Below are positions 1-12,300 of a stretch of 64,000 nucleotides of DNA, piece by piece (positions within the stretch are counted from its first letter, which is position 1; each line of letters opens with the position of its first letter). The stretch lies in contig CM055107.1 of NCBI GenBank assembly GCA_029204225.1, positions 20,589,997 to 20,653,996 on the forward strand, given 5' to 3'. Source of the DNA: Diphasiastrum complanatum (taxonomy: Eukaryota; Streptophyta; Lycopodiopsida; Lycopodiales; Lycopodiaceae). The position numbers and the translations under genes were made by a program. The notes under the pieces were generated by a model. It did not search any database. It worked only from the letters and a program-made list of their open reading frames with translations, and had not been told where the DNA came from.

Positions 1-1758
1 CAAATATTAAGTTGCAACTCGAATATACCAAGGTGGAGACTGAGAGAAATAAGCTATTAAAAGAAAGAAAGAGACTTGAACAAATGACTTGTAGAAACTT
101 GTACTATCCATGGAGATTGAAGTCAAAAAGAGAACCAGACATTACATGTGCATGACTCATGACAAAATGGATCAAAATAAGACTAGTCTTCCATGAATAC
201 AACCAACTCCCAAGTCCTTGAATAGAATTTTTCAATTACATGTGTCACTCACTTGTATGCTAATGCATGGTCATGGAGGTAATGCTTATGGTCATTTGGC
301 CACAAGTTTTTGGCCAAGTGGTCCAAACTTCACAATTGGTTCAATTGTGAAATGTCTAAAATGAAGATAAAATAGGAGATCTCAACGGAAATGTTATTAC
401 AGACCAACCTTTTTTTGAGGGACTCCTTTCTAGAATATGCTTAGATGTGCTTCATTTTATGAAAGTCACCACAAATAAAGACAATCCACAAAGCACCAAT
501 AGTTGTGTTGCTTGTTTGACAAGCAGCACAAACAACAATGTTCAATTCAAACGTTTGCCTAAAAATCTTCTTCTACAATTGGACAATTGTGGTGGTGAAA
601 ACAAAAACAAATATGTTTTTGCTTTTCTCTCTTTACTCATGGCTGCAGGAGTATTCGAGATGGTGCGGTGGGGATTTTCGATGGTGGGTCACACTCATGA
701 AGATGTGGACGACATGTTTGGAAATTTTTCTGAATGTGTAAGAACAAAGTGTGTTTTCACATTGCCACATTTAATGGAGTGCTTTCAAAATTGCACAAAA
801 AAACATCTGCTGCCTTATTTGGTGCAACAAGTGCCTGATTTTAAGTCATTTATTGAAGGTTTTCTTTGTGACAAAGAACAAAGACTTGTGGGTCACTCAA
901 AGCCCTTGCAATTCAGACTCTTTGTGAAAGATGACATTCCAATCATGTAGTACATGATGCACCCAAATGCAAATGAGTGGATTCCTCGAGAAGGCATTCA
1001 AATATGGAAGGTTGATGAACATGGATGTTCTCTCCTGCCAACTGGAAGTCCTAAAGCACTACCATTGTTTCCTTTTCTTAATGATAGAAACATAATCAAT
1101 GGTGGAATTCATAAGTACTTGAAATATTGGGAGGGACATCTTTAGAATCCATTGAACCCACCTAAATTTGGAGACAAATTCGCGCTCTCATGAATATGCA
1201 AAGAAAACAATATGAGGAGTTACAGCCGAATACTCGTTGGAGAGATTCTACAATTTTTGAAAATGATGCAAATTCAGATGCTAATGAAAGAACAAGAAGA
1301 ACATTACTACTGCAGACCAGCATACAGGAGACCAATGGAAGCTTTCAGGCCTCAAGTAGATGTTCATAAAGGAAATTTTGTTATGATTCGACCACCATCA
1401 GGTGACGAAAATGGCAATGAAGAAGATGATGTGTATCTTATTTGGTTAGGAGTCACATTATCACAAGTTGAAATAGATAAGAAATCCAATAACTACATGA
1501 AAATACTGGTGCAATGGTGGGCCCCATATTCTAAAGAAAACATGTCAAAAAAGGAACGTTATCAAGATTGTTGGAGTAAGCAATGAAAAGTGAGTCTTAA
1601 TGATCCAGAGAGATAAAAAAAATGTTTCAAGCATAGTCTGGAGCTGGAAACCTCGAAAAGATCCCCATCAAATAAAAAGCATTAAGATTCCTAAGATGGT
1701 TACACTAAAGGCAAAACAAAGATTGATTATCGAAAATGATGAAGTCTTCGAAAAATAG
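1..1758 (+). pseudogene. Decayed DUF7869-type transposase-like ORF
   Basis: One protein can be followed in the plus strand with several breaks. It enters at the window start and ends at a TAG at 1756-1758. Recognisable blocks are MDQNKTSLP (about 158-222, followed by a stop), HGHGGNAYGHLATSFWPSG (about 265-325), LPKNLLLQLDNCGGENKNKY (557-615), MVGHTHEDVDDMFGNFSE (680-735), a C-terminal block with DVYLIWLGV and ILVQWWAP (1425-1530), and WSWKP (about 1640). The Asp-containing MDQ, LDN and GHTHEDVD blocks are spaced like an RNase H-fold DDE nuclease, but that is inference. Proteins with this signature occur widely in non-angiosperm plants and some animals, usually as repeats of unknown function. 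Breaks include a TAG at 948 and stops at 1143 and 1584. It is not a working gene. The N-terminus lies outside the window. Confidence 0.6.
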
Positions 1759-1968
1759 TTTCAGATTTTTTAAAGGTGTTTTTTAACACCACCTTTGAAT
1801 GAAGCTTCATCAACTTTGATGTTTGCATTATATTGTACTAATATACAAGAAGTATTGATTTTGAAAATACTAAAATAACCTTTCAAAATCATAAAATGAT
1901 ATAGCTTACATTTTTAGTTAAATAACATGTCTTATATTTGTTGAATAATATCAATCCAATATCTTAAT

Positions 1969-1971
<3 letters not shown>

Positions 1972-2044
<73 letters not shown>
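1972..2044. repeat. (GA)n microsatellite
   Basis: Uninterrupted GA dinucleotide tract of about 73 bp. It lies immediately left of the sequence that may be the end of the Gypsy G long terminal repeat. Confidence 0.97.
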
Positions 2045-2048
<4 letters not shown>

Positions 2049-2584
2049 ACAAGTAGAAGTGAGGAAGTCCTCCAAATCCAAGGTAGAGCCTCCAAATGTC
2101 CTCCAAGCAACCTACAAGCTTCAAGATGCTCCCCAACTCCAAGCTAGGATGCCTCCACCTACAAGTAAGGATCTGCAAGCCTCCAAGGATATGTCCTCCA
2201 CCTGTGTCCCTACTCTTTAAACACAAAGATAGATAACAAGCTGGCCTCAAGTATTCACCACCCAACCATAGCTAGATCCAAGCTCCAAGCAAGACCTATC
2301 CAGCACCCCCTTGCTAACCATAAACAAATCACAAGCATACCACAACACTCCATAGCATTCTCAAGATCCAAACCCTACTTATGTCCCATACCATAAGCAA
2401 GATCCAAACCTCAAGCATACTACCACAAGAAAGCACTCTACACACTAGTAACAACACTAGAGCATAAGCAAAGCAAACAAGAGAGATCTCCCCCATCCCA
2501 ATGGGCACCCTACTACCCTCACATAGATGGCCCATGTGCCCCTCCAATGCACTATGGAGTTCCATGCTCATCCAATGAGAGAGA
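2045..2584 (-). other. Gene-free stretch, possibly distal part of Gypsy G 3' LTR
   Basis: No coding sequence is supported here. The stretch is rich in short CCTCCAAG-type repeats. It abuts Copia element A on the left, while 8829-9368 abuts it on the right. Because A has a perfect AGAGA target duplication, the two flanks were contiguous before insertion. The right flank ends at a typical LTR boundary beside Gypsy G, so this stretch is probably the other part of the same LTR. The outer LTR end is not clear. Confidence 0.4.
2580..2584. repeat. Target-site duplication of Copia A (left)
   Basis: AGAGA, repeated at 8824-8828 on the other side of the element. Five base pairs is the usual size for Copia integrase. 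Confidence 0.9.
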
Positions 2585-3321
2585 TGTTGAATTTCACACG
2601 TGTGGACTGTCCACTACATGTACTTGTGATCTCCTAAGGTGTGTAGATGCACCAAGATCAAGACTAGATTGAGATTCAAGATCAATCTTGAATCCTATGG
2701 CAAAAACACACTACTACATGCATTCAATCACTTCCAACTCTCACTCACACATGTGGGAACTATTCAAAAAATAATCTAAGTAAAAACAAGCTGCTCTCCT
2801 CAGGTAGAGAGAGAAAATGCATCATGAGCTCTCGGGTAGAGAGAGAAAGCTAGAAATTCAATAACTCACAAAATCCATGAAATCACCAAATCAATTAGCT
2901 TCAAAATGAGGAGTACAATGATACTACTAGGTCCACGAGCTACCACTATGCTTAACTATGATTGGACCATATTTTGTCACCTCTTGATCCTATTGGATCA
3001 TTGATCTATGCACCTCTTAATTCTATTGGACTATATTCAAGCACACCTCAATTTCCTATTGGACCTCACAAGGTTCCACCTCTAAATCCTATTGGACCTC
3101 TTGGAATTCATCAAACAAAAACTTTACACTTGTCTACACTCTAATTAGAAAGTGTTTAGCCTCTTACTCTATTTTGGCTCAATAGTGGCATTACAAGTGG
3201 AAATGCATAATTTGCCATCTATGCCAAATTTATTCCTATCAACATCCTACACCTAGATGCTTGATGTAAAAAACATAAGACCCCTATATCTAACATAGAT
3301 AATCTTTTTCAATTCTTCACA
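2585..3321 (-). repeat. 3' LTR of Copia A
   Basis: 737 bp, starting TGTTGAA and ending TTCACA on the plus strand. It holds a CACACGTGTG palindrome 10 bp from its edge (2595-2604) and the 33-bp-spaced CCAATAG series, seen on the plus strand as CCTATTGGA repeats at about 2960-3090. Confidence 0.96.
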
Positions 3322-3335
3322 CTCCTCCTAAAAAA
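3322..3335 (-). other. Polypurine tract of Copia A
   Basis: On the minus strand this reads TTTTTTAGGAGGAG directly before the TG of the 3' LTR. This is the expected position for plus-strand DNA priming. Confidence 0.8.
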
Positions 3336-3339
3336 TTAT

Positions 3340-6300
3340 CTATGAAGATTTGAGCATTGATCTTGATATAACTCCAAGATTAGATCTATGCTTGATGAAA
3401 GCACTTTTGCTCAAAGGCTTGGTGAGTAGATCGGCAATACAAGAGGACGAGTTGACATGCTCCAAATAGATTTCTCCTCCAATAAGCTTTTCTCTCACAA
3501 AATGGTTTGCCACTTCTATGTGCTTGCTTCTTGCATGAAATATGGGATTATTGGCAAGAGCTTGGGCCAAGATGTTATCACACTTGATCATTGGTAGATC
3601 ATCCTCCTTGATGCACTTTAGTTCCATTAATAACCTCTTGATCCAAAGCACTTCTTTGGTAGTTGTAGTGAGTGCTTTGTACTCGGCCTCACATGAAGAG
3701 AGAGATATAGTATCTTGCTTTTTGGAAAGCCACGATATTAGATTGCCTCCAAGAAAGATAGTGTATGCACTAATAGACTTTCGATCCATCTTGTCACTTG
3801 CAAAGTCCGAATCCGAGTAGCCAATAATGGATAGATCTTCACTTTTATAGAGTAGACTATAATCACAAGATGAAGATATATATCTTAGAATCCTCTTGGC
3901 CATCTTCCAATGATGGATCTTAGGATCTTGCATAAATTGACTCAATTTGTGCACACAAAAACTAAGATCGGGCCTAGTAATGGTAAGCCAAATCAAGGAG
4001 CCTACAAGACTCCTAAAAAGTGTGATGTCCTCAAAGGATCTTTCATCACCTTTATTAGGATCTTTAACAATTTGCTCCATTGGAGTATCTATGCTCTTAG
4101 AATTTTCCATATGGAATTTTTTCAACATAGAGTGAGCATATCTAGATTGGCATATTAAGACATGATTTTCATAAAAATCAATTTCTAGGCCTAGGATGTA
4201 ATGTATCTCTCCTAGATCTTGTATTTTAAACTCACATCCAAGTGCTAGCTTGGTTTCATCAACTAGCTTGATACAACTTCCACAAAGAATAATGTCATCA
4301 ACATAAATTAGAAGAATGACAATATTGCTATCAACAAACTTTAGATACATGGAAGGATCATAGTCACTAAGAGTAAATCCTAGTGAGATAAGAAAAGAGT
4401 TAAGTCTTGAATACCATGATCTTGGTGCTTGCTTGAGTCCATAAAGACTTTTGAAGAGCAAGCACACTTTGGACTCATCCTTGATGAATCCTTGAGGTTG
4501 TTCCATATAGATCTCCTCCTCAAGATAACCATTTAGAAAAGCATTGGATACATCTAATTGGAACACCTTCCACTTGAAAAAACAAGCAAGAGAAATAAGA
4601 ATTCTTATTGTCACCATCTTTGCAACGGGTGCAAAGGTCTCCTCATAATCAAGACCATGGATTTGAGCAAATCCTTTGGCACATAATCTTGCTTTATGCT
4701 TGTTGATGGTGCCATTATGATTGAACTTGATCCGAAATACCCACTTGCAACCAATCACATGCTTGTTGGATGGAGGATCCACAAGCTCCCAAGTATTGTT
4801 GGTGATCAATGCATCATACTCTTGCTTCATGGCATCATACCACTCCTTGGTATTGAGTGCCTCTTGTACATTATTTGGCTCTTCATAAGAGACATAGAAA
4901 ACATAATTAGTGGATTCAAGATCCACTTGTTTGCCTTTGTCAATATATGAGAGCCTCTTAGGCTCGGATCTATCTCTCATGGATCTTCTTGGTGAAAAAA
5001 TCCGAGGAGATTCTTCTTCAAATCTCGACCCCATCACATCATGATTGTCTTCAAAATCAATAATTGATGATGCATCCATAGATTTCTTGATCTCGGCCTC
5101 TTCAAATGATGAGTGTTGATCTTCATGAAAGACAACATCTCTATTTTCAATAACTTGAGAAGTAGTGAGTATAAAGACTCTATAGGCCTTCTTGGTGGAT
5201 GAGCATCCAACCATGATCCCTTTGCATGCACTAGGATCTTCCTTCTTCCTTGTTTCCAAGGGAATATGGACAAAGCATAAGCATCCAAAAACTCTAAGTT
5301 GATCAACCTTAGGCTTCTTCAAAAATAAGATTTCATATGGTGACTTTCCTCCAAGAGCTATATGTGGGAGCCTATTGCAAAGATAATTTGCACAATTAAT
5401 GGCTTCTCCCCAAAAATCTTTGGGCAAAGATGCCTCAATTCTCATAGATTTTGCACATTCACATAGAGATCTATTCTTTCTCTCGGCCACTCCATTTTGA
5501 GATGGAGAGTAGGCACAAGAAAACTCTCTTTTAATGCCTTCAAGCTCACAAAAATCTTGAAATTTATTGGAGATATATTCACCACCTCCATCACTTCTAA
5601 GAGCTTAAATCTTGAATGAGAATTGCTTCTCTACATAAGCTTTGAAAATAAGGAAATGATCAAATACCATAGATTTTGAAACAAGAAGATATATCCAAGT
5701 GAATCTTGTGTAATCATCAATGAAAGTAACAAAACAAGTGGCTCCTCCCTTGCTTGTAGATGATGAGAAATGCACATCCGAGTGGATTAACTCCAAAGGA
5801 TGCTTGCTTTTGATAGAAGATCTTGTAAATGGCTTTTTGTGAGATTTAGCAATAGCACAAGCCTCACAAGGCTTGATCTTCTTGGAGAATGACTTTGGCA
5901 AGCCAATAGCTTTGGATTCTTTGATCATAGAGAGCATGGATTTGTAGTTGGGATGTCCCAACCTCCTATGCCATAATTCCTCCATAGAGAGCTTGTTCAC
6001 AAGAGCAACATTACAAGCATTCACATACTCATTTGGATCTAGTTAATAGATGCCACCAAATCTAGATCCTAAAACAAGTATCTCATCATTCTTCTTGATA
6101 GTGCAAGTATCAACATTGAATTTTACATCAAGGCCATTATCAAGCAATTGGCCAACACTAATAAGATTCTTGGTAAGCTTAGGTACATAAAGAACTCTAG
6201 AGAGAGAAAGAATTTTAGAGGATGCAAGCTTCAAGGGAATGTTCCCTATGCCTTCAATAGGACATTCAAAATCATTTGCAGTGTATATTGATTTCTTCAC

Positions 6301-7383
6301 TCCATCATAAGGTGCAATAGAAGAGAAAGAGTCCTTGGAGCTACACATATGTGAAGAGGCTCCGCTATCAATATACCATAGGCCGTCCTTCTTGAAAGGA
6401 GTAGATGAGAAACTAGAGACCATAAGAGATCCCTCTCCATCACTTGCAATAGTGTCTTCCTTCTCACTGGTAATATTGGCTTGCTTGAGTTGATTCTTCT
6501 TTTTGAAGCAATTAGTGGCATAATGACCTTTCTTGCCACAATAAAAGCACTTGATCTTCTTCTTCTTCTTGAGCTTGGATGATGAAGCATTAGAGGAATC
6601 ATCTTCCTCATCATCTTTGTCTTTGGATTTGACTTTGTCCTTGCTTGAGGATTGTTGATGTTGGTTCTTGCTCCTCTCTTTCTGCTTATCCTTGGCAAAG
6701 AGAGCTTTGCCATCATTATGAGTGAGAGAAGGCTTGTCCATCCTCAAGAGCTTGTACTCTTGTCTTGATTCTTATGAAATTAGCACACTTTGGAGAGCTT
6801 CCCAACTTGGTAGCTCCTCCTTAATGGCATAGGATTGGACAAGGTTATCAAATTCACTTCTCAAGCCATTGAGAATGACTTGAACTAGCTCATTTTGATT
6901 GATGGAATCACCAATGCAAGAAAGCTCTCTATGAATGTCTTTTACTCTCAAAACATAACTAGATGCACTCTCATCACTCTTTTGGCTACTTTGAAAGATT
7001 TGATTCCTAAGAGTGAGAATACTAGAGGTATTCTTAGCCTCATAGATAGTCTTGAGACAATCCCAAGCTTCTTTGGCTGTTGTACAAGTACCTATCTCCC
7101 TCAATATCTCATTAGAGACATTCATCTTAATGTAGTGGAGAGCCATCCTAGCTCTCTTTTTGTATTTTTTAACTCCTTGAAGAACTTGTGGTTCTTCTTT
7201 AAGGCCAAGAACTATGTCGATCACGTCTTGAAGGATCAAAATGGACTCCATCCTCATTTTCCAAATTGAATAATTTGACGTGGTCAATCTTTCACTTGGT
7301 TCCAACAAGGATGAACCCATTGAAGACATTTGAAGTGAAGAAAACTCAAATGATGAACAATAAATGTTGTTACACACTTTCAA
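3340..7383 (-). pseudogene. gag-pol polyprotein of Copia A (three nonsense codons)
   Basis: One frame of 1347 codons in the usual Copia order. Gag N-terminal domain (SERLTTSNYSIWKMRMES; likely start MGSSLLEP at 7320). CCHC knuckle CFYCGKKGHYATNC (about 6550). Aspartic protease WYIDSGASSHM (about 6370). Integrase with HHCC zinc motif and D,D,E residues in HSDVHF, RSDGGGEY and QNGVAERKNRS. Reverse transcriptase with FQLDVSNAFLNG and the catalytic YVDD (about 4290). RNase H with GYSDSDFAS and SLSSCEAEYKAL. Three TAA codons interrupt it: 6772-6774 (GAA in sister copy B), 6043-6045 (AAA in B) and 5605-5607 (AAA in B). No frameshift is evident. All three are transversions, unlike the C-to-T stops in the Gypsy copies of the window. 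Confidence 0.93.
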
Positions 7384-8073
7384 TAGGATCCAATAATTGA
7401 GTACTATCCCCTCCTATGAAAGATCTTGCAACAATTTGTGAATTGATTCTCACTAGCTACTCAAATCTCTCTAAACCAAGATCTATTTTACATCAAATGA
7501 TGGAGTATAGGCAAAGTTAGGATCTAACACTCTTAGCACGTGTGAAATACACTAAGAAACCAAATTTGACTCAAATACAATGATATTGCATGAAACAAAA
7601 TGGCTAAGATCTCAAAACAGTGCCTAGATCACATATAGATGAGATTGGCAAGCATACAACTGTGATTTTGGATCAACCAAGCAATCTCTTGACCAAACCA
7701 AATGTGTCCACCCAGGTCTAGGTGCCCTACCTAACCCTCTTCAAAAGCTTATAACTTTTGATTGGCTCAACCAAACGGAATGAAACTGATTGCAACAAAA
7801 ACCAGACAAAAATAGCTTCAAAACAAGCTATCAAGCAAGATAAATGGATCAAACATGAGAGAGAACTTTTAAACTGAAATTGGATGTTCCTCACACGTGT
7901 CTGAGCACCTGATTCTGTACAGTACTAGGTCAGACCCAATCAATGTCCTTTTGATCTCTTTTGATCCAAGATTGAACAAGATAGCTAGGAAAATGGGCCT
8001 TGACAACTTCTAGCTCAAGATTGATGAAATTTTTTTCACTTAGATAGATCAAAATGCATGGTAACCTTAGGTA
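7384..8073 (-). other. Untranslated leader of Copia A
   Basis: About 690 bp between primer-binding site and gag, with no supported coding sequence. The same leader lies in element B at 34925-35614. It contains a CACACGTGT near-palindrome (about 7893) related to the one in the LTRs. Confidence 0.75.
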
Positions 8074-8086
8074 GGCTCTGATACCA
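8074..8086 (-). other. Primer-binding site of Copia A
   Basis: Minus strand TGGTATCAGAGCC, complementary to the 3' end of plant initiator Met tRNA. It lies directly inside the 5' LTR. Confidence 0.9.
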
Positions 8087-8823
8087 TGTTGAATTTCACA
8101 CGTGTGGACTGTCCACTACATGTACTTGTGATCTCCTAAGGTGTGTAGATGCACCAAGATCAAGACTAGATTGAGATTCAAGATCAATCTTGAATCCTAT
8201 GGCAAAAACACACTACTACATGCATTCGATCACTTCCAACTCTCACTCACACGTGTGGGAAGTATTAAAAAAATAATCTAAGTAAAAACAAGCTGCTCTC
8301 CTCAGGTAGAGAGAGAAAATACATCATGAGCTCTCGGGTAGAGAGAGAAAGCTAGAAATTCAATAACTCACAAAATCCATGAAATCACCAAATCAATTCA
8401 CTTCAAAATGAGGAGTACAATGATACTAGTAGGTCCACGAGCTACCACTATGCTTAACTATGATTGGACCATATTTTGTCACCTCTTGATCCTATTGGAT
8501 CATTGATCTATGCACCTCTTAATTCTATTGGACTATATTCAAGCACACCTCAATTTCCTATTGGACCTCACAAGGTTCCACCTCTAAATCCTATTGGACC
8601 TCTTGGAATTCCTCAAACAAAAACTTTACACTTGTCTACACTCTAATTAGCAAGTGTTTAGCCTCTTACTCTATTTTGGCTCAATAGTGGCATTACAAGT
8701 GGAAATGCATAATTTGCCATCTATGTCAAATTTATTCCTATCAACATCCTACACCTAGATGCTTGATGTAAAAAACATAACACCCCTATATCTAACATAG
8801 ATAATCTTTTTTAATTCTTCACA
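8087..8823 (-). repeat. 5' LTR of Copia A
   Basis: 737 bp and nearly identical to 2585-3321. It has CACACGTGTG at 8097-8106 and 8248-8257 and the CCTATTGGA repeat series at about 8470-8600. On the element's sense strand these repeats are CCAATAGG boxes upstream of the expected transcription start. Confidence 0.96.
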
Positions 8824-8828
8824 AGAGA

Positions 8829-9368
8829 GAGAAGCCTAGGGAAGTTAGAGAATCTCCAAGAGCCTCCATAGGCTTATGGAATGTCAAGAGACTCCTTCCA
8901 TAACCTATGACTCTTTGAATGCCTTTCTTGTGGGAGTTGGGAACTCAATGGACACTTTAGAAGGGCGCCCTCCTACTAGGTCCCATTGCCCAAGTTGTGC
9001 AAGTATACTTTGGTCCTAGACCAATAAAGTGATATGGTTCAAGGTTGAGGCCCAAGGTTTTAAAAAATAGTCATCCAATGACTTTCTAACACCTCTCTAG
9101 GTCCCATACCTCCATCCAAGGCATAGACACCTACCTGCCCTTAACCAAGGACACTAGTACCTTAATCTAAGGCACCTACCCTTAATATTAAGAGTACCCC
9201 TTATCCAAGGGTCATGTGACTCCATACCTCCCACTAAGGTATAGCCACTTGTCTGTCCTTATCCAAGGGCACATACCCTTAATCCTAAGGGTACCTTGCC
9301 ATTTAGCCCCCAACACTAAATGGACTATTAGGGGTTTGAAGTATTGCTAGTTACATAGTTATGTAACA
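8829..9368 (-). repeat. Part of 3' LTR of Gypsy G
   Basis: Gene-free stretch that ends on the right in the inverted-repeat-like terminus TAACTATGTAACA beside a polypurine tract. The plus strand is rich in CCTTAATCC/CCAAGG phrases. No second copy lies in the window, so the left extent is inferred from the insertion of Copia A. Confidence 0.6.
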
Positions 9369-9396
9369 TTCCTTCCCCCTGAACTTAAATTTTTTC

Positions 9397-12300
9397 TTAT
9401 AGGGAAAAATTTGGAAAATTCTTCTGGAGATCAGCCTCCTTAACAATCGCCTCGGGTTCAGGTGGTCCACTCACGGACTCATCACAAAGAAGTTCCACTA
9501 GATCTTCCACAGTGACCAGGGTCTTCCCAACCCCCAACGAGGGTTTCAACTTACTAATGTGGAAAATAGAATGAATTCCAACATTAGCTAGAAGGTCTAG
9601 TTTGTATGCAACTTTGTTTATCACTTGGATAACCTTAAAAGGACCGCAATACCTTGGTGCCAACTTTGCACACTTAATAGTTTTCAAGCCCCTAGAGTGA
9701 CTAGGGACTCTCAAAAACACCCAGTCGTTGACCACGAATACCTTGTGCTTCCGAGATAGATCAGCATAGTGCCTTGCCCTATCCTGGGCACTTCTTATGC
9801 TACTTTTAGCCAGCTGTAACATTTCTTGCATATCCGCTAGGAAATCAGCTCCGACTTGCACCCGTAGGTTTTTCATGCCAACACTAATTGGTGATCGAGG
9901 TTGAAAACCATACATAAGCATGAATGGGCTGAATCCGGTCGCTGACTGTTTTGCACTGTTATATGCAAATTCCACCAGTGGAAGGTACTGTTTCCAATCA
10001 GATTGTCGATGGCCCACATATGCTCAAAGCATATCCTCCATCGTCTGATTGGTCCTTTCTGTTTGATCGTCTGATTCCGGATGATCTGTAGAACTCAAAG
10101 TTAAAGTTGTTTCCAATTTTTCAAATACTGCTTGCCAAAAATTCTCAGTGAATTTTGGGTCACGGTCACTGAAAATATCGCAAGGCAGCTCGTACAGTCG
10201 ACAAAGCTTCTCAACAGACAGTTGAGCTAGTTCTGAAGCTTTAACAGTAGTTTTTGTTGGGATAAATTGAGCAAACTTTGTAAGTCTGTCAACAATGACC
10301 CAAACCGAATCGTGGTCCTGCCCGACCACAAAATCCATAGATATACTTTCTCACTTTCCGGTAGGAATATCTAAAGGATGTAATAGGCCACTAGCTTTTA
10401 GCCTCTCTGCTTTATTTAGCTGGCACTTAGTACATCTAAGTACATAGGCCTCTACCTGACTTTTCATCTTAGGCCACCAAAATTGCCTTCGCACTAAGTC
10501 AAGTGTTCTTTGTATACCCGGATGTCCTGCGCATGGACTATCATGACACTCATGCAAGATTTGGGCCCTTACAATGTCATTCTCTGGTACACACACCTTT
10601 CCTTTACGAAACAAAATCCTGTTTTGAATTAGGAAATCCGTTTCAGTCTTTCCTTGATTCAAGAAATCTTGCAAACCTGAATCGACCCCTGAAAGTACTT
10701 GTTGCCAATACTTTCCAAAAAAGGATCGGACTCATAGCATCCGCTAGAGTATTTTGACTTCCTTTACAATAACGTATAGAAAAGTCAAAGATATGCATTA
10801 GCTCAGCCCATCTAGCTTGCCTCCCCTTTAAATCTGTAGCATCACAAAAATATCGAAGAGTCTGATGATCCGTCAAAACTTCAAATCTGGCTCCATACAA
10901 ATAATGTCGCCAAATTTTCAAGGAATGAACAATCGCAAACAGTTCCTTCTCATAGGTACAATACCTAGACCGAACAGGATTGAGTTTCTTGCTTTTATAA
11001 GCCACAAGATGTCCATCCTACATCAAAACAGCTCCAATAGCATAATCATTGGCATCGGTCCTAACCAGAAAAGTCTTATTAGGATCGCCAATGATTAGTA
11101 TTGGTGCCGAAGTGACACTTTTCTTAAGCAACTGAAAACAATTATTCATATCCTCCGTCCACACCACTAGTGGACTCTTAGCTCTTCGGCTTAGCTTCTT
11201 ATAGCCTTTCAAGGCTTGGGTAAGGGAAAATGCCAATCGAGCAAATTGGGGAATATGCCAACGGAAAAATCCCACAAACCCCAAGAAAGACTTGATTTCT
11301 CGAACTGTGGTGAGAATAGGCCAATCAATAACCCTCTGGATACGATCAGCCTCAATCTCTACCCCCCGTTCGGAAATCTTATGCCCCAAGTAGGACAATT
11401 CCTTAGCCAAAAAGTCACACTTAGACTCCTTGGCAAAGAGCTTTTCCCTTCTTAGAATGTCCAAGACAATCCTAAGGTGCTTTTTATGTTCCACCAAAGT
11501 CTTACTGAACACTAGGATATCATCTAAGAATACCACTATGAATCTTCCCAAATATGGCCTGAACAGATTGTTCATCATTTGTTGGAACGTTGCCGGTGCA
11601 TTGGTCAAACCAAAAGGCAACACCAAAAATTTGTAGTGACCAAAGCGAGTTTGAAACCCGATTTTTGGTATATCTTCTGCCTTAATGCGTATCTGATGGT
11701 AGCCCGATCTTAGATCTATCTTGTTAAAGTACCCAGCACCACCAAGATAGTCTATTAGATCATCCATCCGCGGCAGTGAATATCTATTCTTAATGGTTAC
11801 CTTGTTCAATTTCTTATAGTCGACGCAAAACCTTATAGTCCCATCCTTCTTGGCCACCAGAACCACTGGTGATGCCCAAGGAGACTTACTAGGTTGTACC
11901 CACCCCTTTTTCAGGTAATCATGTAATTGCCTATTTGCCTCAGCCTCTTCCGATGCACTCATCCTATAAGGACGTTGTGCGATTGGAATTGCTCCAAGTA
12001 TTAGGTCAATTTTATGATCAACTGTCCTTTCTAGTGGTAAACCTACATGAAGGTCTAAAAAAACATCATTGAATTCCTGCCTAAGTTCATTATAGGCTTC
12101 AAATTTTGTAGTGTTCTCACTGGGTATATTCATGGCATTTATGTTAAGTTCTTCATCATTGTAGCAAATGATATCATTATGAAAACATAAATAAACTTTA
12201 AAATCAGAATTCTTCATAATAGTATTAAGTTCATGTTTAGAATAAGGGTTAACATTTTTAGTGTCAACACTTAAACTAGCCTTGATCTTAATTAAAGAAT

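Larger units (their letters stand above)
2585..8823 (-). mobile_element. Full-length Ty1/Copia LTR retrotransposon A
   Basis: Complete structure on the minus strand. Two LTRs of exactly 737 bp (2585-3321 and 8087-8823) begin TG and end CA. They are flanked by the 5-bp target duplication AGAGA at 2580-2584 and 8824-8828. A primer-binding site complementary to initiator Met tRNA (TGGTATCAGAGCC on the minus strand, 8074-8086) abuts the 5' LTR. A purine-rich tract lies at 3322-3335 beside the 3' LTR. The single gag-pol frame has three nonsense codons. The two LTRs differ at few positions by eye, so insertion looks fairly recent. Element B at 34175-40013 is a close sister copy in the opposite orientation. 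Confidence 0.97.

Noticed and set aside
2962-3144. Identical 60-codon ORF (MDHILSPLDPIG...) present in all four LTRs of Copia A and B
   Set aside because: It is antisense to the elements and is created by the 33-bp CCAAT repeat units. Its conservation simply follows the LTR copies.
6297-6716. Basic-residue-rich 139-codon ORF overlapping gag of Copia A
   Set aside because: Alternate frame of the Lys/Ser-rich gag stretch. Also present out of frame in copy B.
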